Origin: Spirochaetaceae bacterium
Lineage (GTDB): Bacteria; Spirochaetota; Spirochaetia; B11-G9
Direction: 5' to 3'
DNA length: 5,754 nucleotides
NCBI GenBank assembly: GCA_030600745.1
Contig: JAUVLL010000228.1
Span: 1-5,754, forward strand
In this document: positions 1-4,284 of the stretch, in pieces
Layout of the letters: each line of letters opens with the position of its first letter
Position numbering within the stretch: the stretch's first letter is position 1
Position numbers and translations under genes: made by a program
Notes under the pieces: generated by a model
Told to the model about the DNA's origin: nothing
What the model saw: the letters and a program-made list of their open reading frames with translations, nothing else
Databases searched by the model: none

Positions 1-20
1 TCTTGTGAAGTCAAGTTATT

Positions 21-86
21 TTCATGTACATGAATATTCGAATATTATATGTAAAAATTGCGTGAATATTTCATGTTCGTGAATAT
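21..86. repeat. Cluster of palindromes and CRTGAATAT repeats upstream of the first toxin-antitoxin module
   Basis: Two perfect 14-bp palindromes sit side by side: TTCATGTACATGAA at 21-34 and AATATTCGAATATT at 33-46. A near copy of the first, with two mismatches, lies at 70-83 (TTCATGTTCGTGAA). The core CRTGAATAT occurs three times on the + strand, at 29-37, 61-69 and 78-86; the last two are identical at 9 of 9 bases (CGTGAATAT). Palindromes of this kind are typical of sites for dimeric transcription factors, but I cannot tell whether the regulator is the local antitoxin or belongs to a gene left of the window. The region is very AT-rich, so some symmetry will arise by chance; the 17-nt near repeat (21-37 against 70-86) is harder to dismiss. 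Confidence 0.5.
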
Positions 87-100
87 ATTTATACTTTTTA

Positions 101-129
101 TGGACAATTAGCAAATTATGCGTTATATT
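101..129 (+). promoter_or_regulatory. Predicted sigma-70 promoter of the Phd/PIN operon (leaderless)
   Basis: A -35 element TGGACA (101-106) is followed by a 17-nt spacer and a -10 element TATATT (124-129). The A of the antitoxin ATG lies 6 nt after the -10 box, the usual transcription start position, so the message is predicted to begin at the start codon with no 5' leader. No Shine-Dalgarno sequence precedes the ATG, which agrees. The promoter of the second module has identical spacing. Confidence 0.6.
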
Positions 130-137
130 TAACGCAT
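118..137. promoter_or_regulatory. Putative operator: inverted repeat with 8-bp arms over the -10 box and start codon
   Basis: The arms ATGCGTTA (118-125) and TAACGCAT (130-137) are perfect reverse complements around TATT. The site covers the whole -10 box (124-129) and the first two bases of the antitoxin ATG. Phd/YefM antitoxins normally bind palindromes in their own promoter, with toxin as co-repressor, so this is the best candidate autoregulatory operator. A dimer bound here would block RNA polymerase directly. That it binds this antitoxin is inference. Confidence 0.6.
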
Positions 138-378
138 GAAGAAAGCCAGTGTTGCAGAAGTACAGCATAATCTTAATTCTGTATTAAAATTTGTAGAGCA
201 GGGTGAGAAAGTACTCTTAACAAGAAGAAATAAAGTTATTGCTAAAATTGTACCTGTATATGACACTGAAAATGATGACTGGCCCTCTTTTTATGAAAGA
301 GCTGAGGAGATGTTTAAGGAAACAAAAGGTAAAAACCCTGAACAAATAATTCTGGATGACAGGGACGAGCGCCTTTGA
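136..378 (+). CDS. Type II antitoxin, Phd/YefM family
   Basis: An 80-residue protein whose N-terminal half matches the Phd/YefM DNA-binding fold: a start like MKKASVAEVQHNLNSVLKFV, then 'GEKVLLTRRNKVIAKIVP' at about residues 23-40. In this family that part dimerises and binds the operator, and the flexible C-terminal part wraps the toxin. Here the acidic tail (about 45-80) ends in 'IILDDRDERL', an ending often seen in Phd-type antitoxins paired with PIN toxins. It should neutralise the PIN RNase encoded directly downstream and repress the operon. The stop codon overlaps the toxin start by 4 nt (TTGA), so translation is probably coupled. There is no ribosome binding site; the predicted transcript starts at this ATG. 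Family assignment is firm; the exact partner specificity is inferred from adjacency. Confidence 0.88.
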   Translation: MKKASVAEVQHNLNSVLKFVEQGEKVLLTRRNKVIAKIVPVYDTENDDWPSFYERAEEMFKETKGKNPEQIILDDRDERL

Positions 379-908
379 AATTATATATAGACAGCAGTGT
401 ATTAGTAAAATTATATTATCCTGAACCGGAAAGTAAAGTATTAGCAGAATGGATTACAAAACAGAAACAACCTATTCTCTTTACGCAATTTCATGAACTG
501 GAAATGACAAATACATTCGCTTTAAAAGCTTTTAGAAATGAGATTTCTGAGGAAAGTTTTAATGACCTTCGGGACATTCTTGAAAAAGATAAAGCTGCAG
601 GTATTTTAGATGTAGTAAATCCTGATTGGTCTGATGTCCTGCTTGAGTCATTAAGAATATCAAAGCGCAGCAGCCCTGTGATCGGTACACGTTCTCTGGA
701 TATTATTCATATTGCTTCTGCTGATATACTAAATTGTGATACTTTTTTAACAAATGATAAAAGGCAATTATCTGCAGCTCTTGCAATTGGACTTAATGTT
801 ATGGATATATCTGTTCTTCAGGAATACAATAAAATTACAAAACCAGAAACAGATCTGGTAACATTTTTAAGAAATTCCCCTCTTTTGAGAGATGAGTTGG
901 ATATTTAA
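375..908 (+). CDS. vapC: PIN-domain ribonuclease toxin (VapC-like), TTG start
   Basis: A 177-residue PIN-domain protein, predicted to be a Mg2+-dependent endoribonuclease that stops translation when released from its antitoxin. The PIN acidic residues are visible: D6 in 'MKLYIDSSVLVKLY', an acidic residue in 'HELEMTN' (probably E43), D109 in 'RSLDIIHIASA', and D128 in 'FLTNDKRQ'. The start is TTG at 375: conserved sequence begins right there, no ATG is available, and the codon overlaps the antitoxin stop. A weak AGGGA lies 9 nt upstream. A rare start codon plus coupling would keep toxin below antitoxin. The PIN core normally ends near residue 147; here about 25 more residues follow and finish with 'LVTFLRNSPLLRDELDI', which resembles the toxin-binding tail of some antitoxins (see findings). 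The cellular RNA target cannot be read from sequence. Confidence 0.88.
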   Translation: MKLYIDSSVLVKLYYPEPESKVLAEWITKQKQPILFTQFHELEMTNTFALKAFRNEISEESFNDLRDILEKDKAAGILDVVNPDWSDVLLESLRISKRSSPVIGTRSLDIIHIASADILNCDTFLTNDKRQLSAALAIGLNVMDISVLQEYNKITKPETDLVTFLRNSPLLRDELDI

Positions 909-936
909 TGGCAACTTCAGAATGCAAAAACTCAAT

Positions 937-965
937 TTGACATTTTGTTATTCATTGGTTATACT
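937..965 (+). promoter_or_regulatory. Near-consensus sigma-70 promoter of the mazEF operon (leaderless)
   Basis: A perfect -35 box TTGACA (937-942), a 17-nt spacer and the -10 box TATACT (960-965; one mismatch from TATAAT) form a strong predicted promoter. The mazE ATG at 972 begins 6 nt after the -10 box, exactly where transcription should start, so the mRNA is predicted to be leaderless. It lies 28 nt after the PIN toxin stop, giving the second module its own promoter. Confidence 0.75.
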
Positions 966-973
966 TTTAGTAT
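961..973. promoter_or_regulatory. Putative MazE operator: ATACT-TTT-AGTAT
   Basis: A perfect 5-bp inverted repeat with a 3-nt centre covers most of the -10 box and the first two bases of the mazE ATG. Its placement copies that of the larger palindrome in the first module. Ribbon-helix-helix antitoxins usually bind short inverted or direct repeats in their own promoter. The arms are short and AT-rich, so chance symmetry is possible. Confidence 0.4.
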
Positions 974-1208
974 GAAAATTGCAATATCTCTCCCGGAATC
1001 TATATTTGAAGAGGCCGAACAATTTGCCCGTAATGGAAAGAAATCACGCAGTCAGCTATATGTTGCGGCGCTAAAAGAGTATCTGTCTCGTCATGCATCT
1101 GACAATATTACTCAGACAATGAATAGTGTTTGTGATTGTTTGGAAAAGCAGGATACCGAGTTTGCAAATGCTGCTGCATTAAAGATACTTTCCAGTGAAC
1201 CATGGTAA
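972..1208 (+). CDS. mazE: MazE-like antitoxin, ribbon-helix-helix family
   Basis: A 78-residue protein starting 'MKIAISLPESIFEEAEQFAR'. The N-terminus has the ribbon-helix-helix pattern: a beta strand (about 2-6), helix A (about 8-18), the turn 'GKKSRSQL', and helix B 'YVAALKEYLSRH' (to about 43). This part should dimerise and bind the operator. The C-terminal segment ending in 'ALKILSSEPW' matches the toxin-binding tail common in MazE antitoxins beside MazF. I chose ATG 972 because the RHH strand begins there and because the alternative TTG at 945 lies inside the promoter spacer. No Shine-Dalgarno sequence precedes it, consistent with a leaderless transcript. The end overlaps mazF by 7 nt, so the pair is co-translated. 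Confidence 0.85.
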   Translation: MKIAISLPESIFEEAEQFARNGKKSRSQLYVAALKEYLSRHASDNITQTMNSVCDCLEKQDTEFANAAALKILSSEPW

Positions 1209-1549
1209 CAATTAGCAGGGGGGATATATGGTGGGCTGATCTTTCTGAACCTTCTGGTTCAGAGCCGGGATACCGAAGGCCTATTGTAGTGATACAGGGA
1301 GATTCGATAAATCGAAGTAGAATTTCTACAGTAATCTGTGTTCCTCTGACAAGTAATATGCAGTGGTCTGATGCACCCGGGAACGTATCACTATCATCAA
1401 ATTTAACAGGATTGCCAAAGGATTCTGTAGCTAATGTTTCTCAAATAATTACAATTGACAGAAAATCTTTTACAGATCTGGTAGGTAAGCTGTCTACGGC
1501 AAAAACGGAACTCATACTATCTGGAATAGATATCGTTCTTGGAAGATGA
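1202..1549 (+). CDS. mazF: MazF family endoribonuclease toxin
   Basis: A 115-residue protein, the usual MazF/PemK length. Family motifs appear in order: 'RGDIWWADL' (6-14), 'GSEPGYRRPIVVIQ' (19-32), 'STVICVPLTSN' (42-52) and 'LPKDSVANVSQI' (71-82). MazF toxins cut single-stranded mRNA at short sequence motifs without metal; the catalytic pair corresponds to an Arg of 'YRRP' (R25/R26) and the Thr of 'PLTS' (T50), both present. The gene therefore looks active. The start ATG (CCATGG) overlaps the mazE stop region by 7 nt and has no ribosome binding site of its own, pointing to translational coupling. The recognised cleavage motif cannot be predicted from this sequence. Confidence 0.92.
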   Translation: MVTISRGDIWWADLSEPSGSEPGYRRPIVVIQGDSINRSRISTVICVPLTSNMQWSDAPGNVSLSSNLTGLPKDSVANVSQIITIDRKSFTDLVGKLSTAKTELILSGIDIVLGR

Positions 1550-1712
1550 AATTTATACTCCGGGAGTAGGAAGTGAACAATACCATCCTAATAAAAAACG
1601 CCGGTACAATTGTAAAGAAATAGGGTTGGAGGTTAATCCGGGAGTTGAATTGGATATACAAAGAAATAAAGACTTGCCTAAATATATGGAGAAAACAGAT
1701 GCCCGAATTTGA
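1539..1712 (+). other. Unidentified short open frame between mazF and the OsmC remnant
   Basis: An open frame of 57 codons begins with TTG at 1539, inside the mazF end, and stops with TGA at 1710-1712, 14 nt into the OsmC remnant. The peptide has a gene-like composition (for example 'EIYTPGVGSEQYHP' and 'GLEVNPGVELDIQRNKD'). A 9-nt repeat TCCGGGAGT (1559-1567 and 1637-1645) lies in the same frame, 26 codons apart, and encodes 'PGV' both times. The frame is closed upstream by a TAG inside mazF. I do not recognise the protein. It may be a small gene, the remnant of a gene disrupted when mazEF arrived, or chance. No convincing ribosome binding site lies before the TTG. Confidence 0.25.
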
Positions 1713-2212
1713 AGTGACATTTCCCTGTAATAAAAAGTCGAAGTATAGATTGGTAAATTTACAATTAAATCAGATCAGAAAAAAATATATGGAGGAGATG
1801 ATACTGCTCCGGAAGCATTTAATATTTTTTCTCTTCTATTGGATCATGTGCCGGGATCTATGCTGTATCTTTTTGTGAAATCAGAGAGCTTAATACAGAA
1901 GGGATGTATCTTATGCTTGATATTTCTTTCAAAGAAAGGGAAAATTTTCTGGAAGAGATTAGGCTTACTCTATATGTAAATAAAGAATTTCCTGAAAAAT
2001 ATATTAAACCAATCGTAGAGTCCATGAATCATTGTGCTGTAAAAGATCAGCTCCATCCTTATATAAAAATTATCAAAGAGATTGCAGATGAAACTAAAGA
2101 AGCTGAAAGTACCTGTACCCGGGTAATCAGGAACCGAAGTCCGAAATATAATATTTTGTTTAATTTTAAGAGTAAAGCAGTGATCCAACATATTGTATCA
2201 TCCAATTGGTAA
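1699..2212 (+). pseudogene. OsmC-family protein, disrupted by two frameshifts and a nonsense codon
   Basis: OsmC/Ohr-family proteins are thiol peroxidases or relatives with two redox cysteines. A normal start is present: ATG 1699 ('MPEFEVTFPCNKK') with GGAG at 1688-1691. After residue 13 the reading must shift by -1 in an A run (1732-1736) to give 'KVEV', then meets TAG (1746-1748), then continues 'IGKFTIKSDQKK...GGDDTAPEAFNIF'. A second -1 shift in a T run (1825-1830) gives 'SSIGSCAGIYAVSFCEIREL', which runs on as the frame from 1904. Both expected cysteines survive, in 'GSCAGIY' and 'NHCAVKDQLHP' (around 2034). The family-like part ends near 2090; the frame then runs to a stop at 2210-2212 without recognisable sequence. 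Both shifts fit loss of one base in a homopolymer, so sequencing error is possible for them, but not readily for the TAG. The joined reading is convincing; the subfamily is uncertain. Confidence 0.7.
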
Positions 2213-2218
2213 AGCATT

Positions 2219-2853
2219 ATGAATGATAAATCACAAAAATCTGTAGCGAACTCCCTGGAAGTAGAAGAACACCTTTTGCAGCATATGCCGTATCTGCTTC
2301 AGGATTTATGGGCATTGGGTAGTTCGGTTGATCAAATTCTTGATTTGATCGGCACCCTGCCTTTATCTTCAGACTCAGTTAAAGTTCTGGATCTCGGCTG
2401 CGGTAAAGGCGCAGTCTCTGTTAAGATAGCTTCGAATTTTGGTTTCGATGTTGTTGGTGTTGATGCAATGACTGAATTTCTCAAGGATGCATATAAAAAA
2501 TCATCTGAATATCAGGTATCCAATTTGTGCGCTTTTATTGAGCAGGATATTCTAACTTATATGATCGAAAAGCACAGTTTTGATATAGTTATTCTCGCTT
2601 CCATTGGAGGGGTATTGGGAAGTAATGAGGATACTATTAAAAAACTACGCACACAGGTCAGGTCCGGCGGTTATATACTAATTGATGATGGATACTTGAA
2701 GAGGGGGGAAGTTTTAAGGAGAAAAGGGTATGAGCATTGCAGAAATTATAAAAAGACCTAATTAATTATCTTGACCTTCAAAAGGAAGAGTGTGAAATCC
2801 TTGACAGCGAATTCGAAGGTATGATTTGGGTATTGGAAAAATCAGCAGAATAA
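2219..2853 (+). pseudogene. Class I SAM-dependent methyltransferase with a broken C-terminus
   Basis: The open part (2219-2761, 180 residues) has the Rossmann methyltransferase motifs: motif I 'VLDLGCGKGAVSV' (56-68), the acidic residue after beta 2 in 'VGVDAM' (D82), 'QDIL' (109-112), motif IV 'FDIVILAS' (121-128), and 'RSGGYILIDDGYL' (148-160). It stops abruptly at 'HCRNYKKT'. Directly after, in another frame, 2758-2850 reads 'NYLDLQKEECEILDSEFEG' then 'MIWVLEKSAE' and a TAA at 2851-2853, which looks like the normal C-terminal end of this family. From memory, intact members are near 240-250 residues, so a segment of some tens of residues seems deleted and the frame lost at about 2756-2760. 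The SAM site is intact, so a truncated product could be made, but the substrate-side C-terminal part is lost. The substrate is unknown. There is no strong ribosome binding site before ATG 2219. Confidence 0.7.
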
Positions 2854-2882
2854 ACCTCCAAAGTAGTTGAGTAATTATGTGT

Positions 2883-2921
2883 ATAACTGTCAGTTGCCTG
2901 GAATAACTGTAGCTGTTATTC
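2883..2921. repeat. Short repeats and a 7-bp stem in the convergent intergenic region
   Basis: Between the methyltransferase remnant and the converging CoA-transferase gene lie a direct repeat ATAACTGT (2883-2890 and 2903-2910) and an inverted repeat GAATAAC (2901-2907)/GTTATTC (2915-2921) with a 7-nt loop. The position, 11 nt past the stop of the - strand operon, fits a terminator. However, the stem is AT-rich and no U-run follows on either strand, so a classical intrinsic terminator is not supported. Nothing else is visible from 2854 to 2931. Confidence 0.25.
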
Positions 2922-2931
2922 TGATCCCTTC

Positions 2932-3585
2932 TTAGAAATCCATCTCCTTAACATCATCAGGAACAATAAGTTCAGCTTCAGTTTTTGAAAGTACTTCTTC
3001 TACAGTTACCCCCGGAGCTGTCTCCCTTAATACCAGACCCTCTTCAGTTCTCTCCATAAAGGCCAGGTCTGTCACAATGAGGTTTGCTTCTCCTCTGGCA
3101 GTTAAGGGTAGTCTGCATTTTTTCAACACCTTAGGCCTTCCGTGCTTGTCTGTGTGGGTTGTTGCAATTATCACCTTTTTAGCTCCAGTACACAGGTCCA
3201 TGGCGCCGCCCATTCCTGCAATAAGTTTACCTGGAATTATGTAGTTGGCAACGTTGCCTTCCTGGTCTACCTCCAGTGTTCCTAATACCGTTGCGTCTAC
3301 ATGGCCGCCCCTGATTATTCCAAAACTGAAAGCAGAATCAAAGAAACAGGCCCCTGGTTTTACTGTTACATGCTGGTTTCCTGCGTTAATAAGGTCTTTG
3401 TCAAACTCCCCCTCTGGCGGAACAGGGCCAATACCGATAAATCCGTTTTCCGATTGGAGGAAAATCTCTACATCATCGGGAATATAATTTGCAACCTTTG
3501 TAGGAAGTCCAATTCCAAGGTTAACTACCTGTCCGTCTTTCAGTTCTTTGGCTATTCTTCTTGCAATAAGTTCTTTTGCATCCAT
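2932..3585 (-). CDS. atoA: CoA-transferase family I, subunit B (AtoA/ScoB-like)
   Basis: A 217-residue beta subunit of a two-subunit 3-oxoacid / acetate-acetoacetate type CoA-transferase. The catalytic glutamate signature 'LQSENG' is present (E46), preceded by 'VNLGIGLPTKVANYIP' (21-36) and followed by 'GIGPVPPEGE'. Glycine-rich 'GKLIAGMGGAMDLCTGAKKVI' lies mid-protein. The glutamate forms the enzyme-CoA thioester during transfer. I start at ATG 3583-3585 ('MDAKELIARR') because AAAGGAGA sits 5 nt upstream; an in-frame ATG at 3606 would add seven residues, has no ribosome site and lies in an inverted repeat. It is the last gene of the operon, after subunit A. Acetoacetate, butyrate or other acids are all possible substrates; sequence does not decide. 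Confidence 0.92.
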   Translation of the reverse strand: MDAKELIARRIAKELKDGQVVNLGIGLPTKVANYIPDDVEIFLQSENGFIGIGPVPPEGEFDKDLINAGNQHVTVKPGACFFDSAFSFGIIRGGHVDATVLGTLEVDQEGNVANYIIPGKLIAGMGGAMDLCTGAKKVIIATTHTDKHGRPKVLKKCRLPLTARGEANLIVTDLAFMERTEEGLVLRETAPGVTVEEVLSKTEAELIVPDDVKEMDF

Positions 3586-3590
3586 AATGT

Positions 3591-3598
3591 TCTCCTTT
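3591..3598 (-). promoter_or_regulatory. Ribosome binding site deciding the CoA-transferase subunit B start
   Basis: On the - strand this reads AAAGGAGA and ends 5 nt before ATG 3585. No comparable site precedes the in-frame ATG at 3606, so 3585 is the supported start. Confidence 0.8.
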
Positions 3599-3604
3599 GG
3601 TTGC

Positions 3605-3640
3605 ATAGGCGAGCAGCCAACTTGTTGGCGACCAGCCTAT
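3605..3640 (-). repeat. Two-tier inverted repeat between the CoA-transferase subunit genes
   Basis: In the mRNA sense the outer arms are ATAGGC and GCCTAT (6 bp) and the inner arms are GCCAAC and GTTGGC (6 bp) around an AA centre. Symmetric 5-nt internal segments, TGGTC and TGCTC, separate the two tiers. The element is GC-richer than its surroundings, overlaps the TAG stop of subunit A (3637-3639) and ends 6 nt before the subunit B ribosome site. It could tune the subunit ratio, protect the mRNA, or be a copy of an interspersed palindromic element. Confidence 0.65.
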
Positions 3641-4284
3641 CCCTGAATAATGGCATCGATAAAAATTCCGGGCAGCATTATTGCATCCGGATCCAGACAA
3701 CCTACATCCTCAATATGTTCAGCCTCTACAATTACATACTCACAGGCCGTTGCCATAAGGGGGTTGAAATTCTGAGCTGATTTACGAAATATCAGGTTTC
3801 CCGATCTGTCTGCTCTGTGGGCTTTAATAAGAGCAACATCTGCCTTTAAAGGTAGTTCCAGGAGATAATCTTTCCCTTCAATGTTTATTACCTGCTTACC
3901 TTCCTCTACGATGGTTCCAACGCCAGTGGGGGTAAGAAAACCTCCCAGTCCCGCGCCTCCTGCCCGGATTCTCTCAGCCATCGTTCCCTGGGGTATAAGA
4001 GTTACTTCAAGTTCGCCGGCACTCATCTGTTTTCCGCAGACAGGGTTCAAGCCTATATGATTGGTTATAAATTTCTTAATAATCCCTGCGTCAACGATTT
4101 TCCCTGCTCCCTTTCCCGGTGTTCCGGCATCGTTGCAGATAATTGTAAGATCTTTAAGACCGGCTGCAACTACTGCATCTACAAGAAGTTCCGGAGTTCC
4201 CACGTTCATAAATCCTGCAACCATAACTGAATCACCGTCTTTTATCTTTGCAATAGCTTCATTGATTGTTTTTACTTTATTCAT
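3637..4284 (-). CDS. atoD: CoA-transferase family I, subunit A (AtoD/ScoA-like)
   Basis: A 215-residue alpha subunit, the usual length. The family signature appears as 'DGDSVMVAGFMNVGTP' (16-31), followed by 'LTIICNDAGTPGKGAG' (46-61), 'HIGLNP' (76-81) and 'LIPQGTMAERIRAGGAGLGGF' (96-116). With subunit B it forms the enzyme that moves CoA between carboxylic acids. In this operon it could activate an incoming acid, or unload acetoacetyl-CoA or a short acyl-CoA made by the thiolase reactions. ATG 4282-4284 has GGAGG (4291-4295) 6 nt upstream, inside the thiolase coding end; the two genes overlap by 8 nt, so they are probably translationally coupled. The stop is TAG, within the downstream hairpin. 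Confidence 0.92.
   Translation of the reverse strand: MNKVKTINEAIAKIKDGDSVMVAGFMNVGTPELLVDAVVAAGLKDLTIICNDAGTPGKGAGKIVDAGIIKKFITNHIGLNPVCGKQMSAGELEVTLIPQGTMAERIRAGGAGLGGFLTPTGVGTIVEEGKQVINIEGKDYLLELPLKADVALIKAHRADRSGNLIFRKSAQNFNPLMATACEYVIVEAEHIEDVGCLDPDAIMLPGIFIDAIIQG

Noticed and set aside
90..111. A second promoter TATACT (90-95) with a nearby ATG at 100
   Set aside because: No -35 box at the right distance (TATTTC), the ATG is too close to the -10 box, and it opens only a three-codon frame (ATG GAC AAT TAG).
945..971. N-terminal extension of MazE from a TTG at 945
   Set aside because: The extra nine codons lie in the promoter spacer and -10 box, and the ribbon-helix-helix strand begins at ATG 972.
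1645..1878. A 77-residue + strand protein
   Set aside because: Only its stretch from Met 1699 to about 1734 is real OsmC sequence; the rest is out of frame relative to the conserved protein.
1970..2191. A - strand open frame rich in Phe and Ile
   Set aside because: It is antisense to the OsmC remnant, AT-driven in composition, and has no recognisable motif or ribosome site.
2901..2921. Rho-independent terminator of the - strand operon
   Set aside because: The stem is AT-rich and no U-run follows on either strand, so it is kept only as a weak repeat.
3586..3606. Longer CoA-transferase subunit B starting at ATG 3606
   Set aside because: It has no ribosome binding site and falls in the intergenic inverted repeat, while AAAGGAGA lies 5 nt before ATG 3585.
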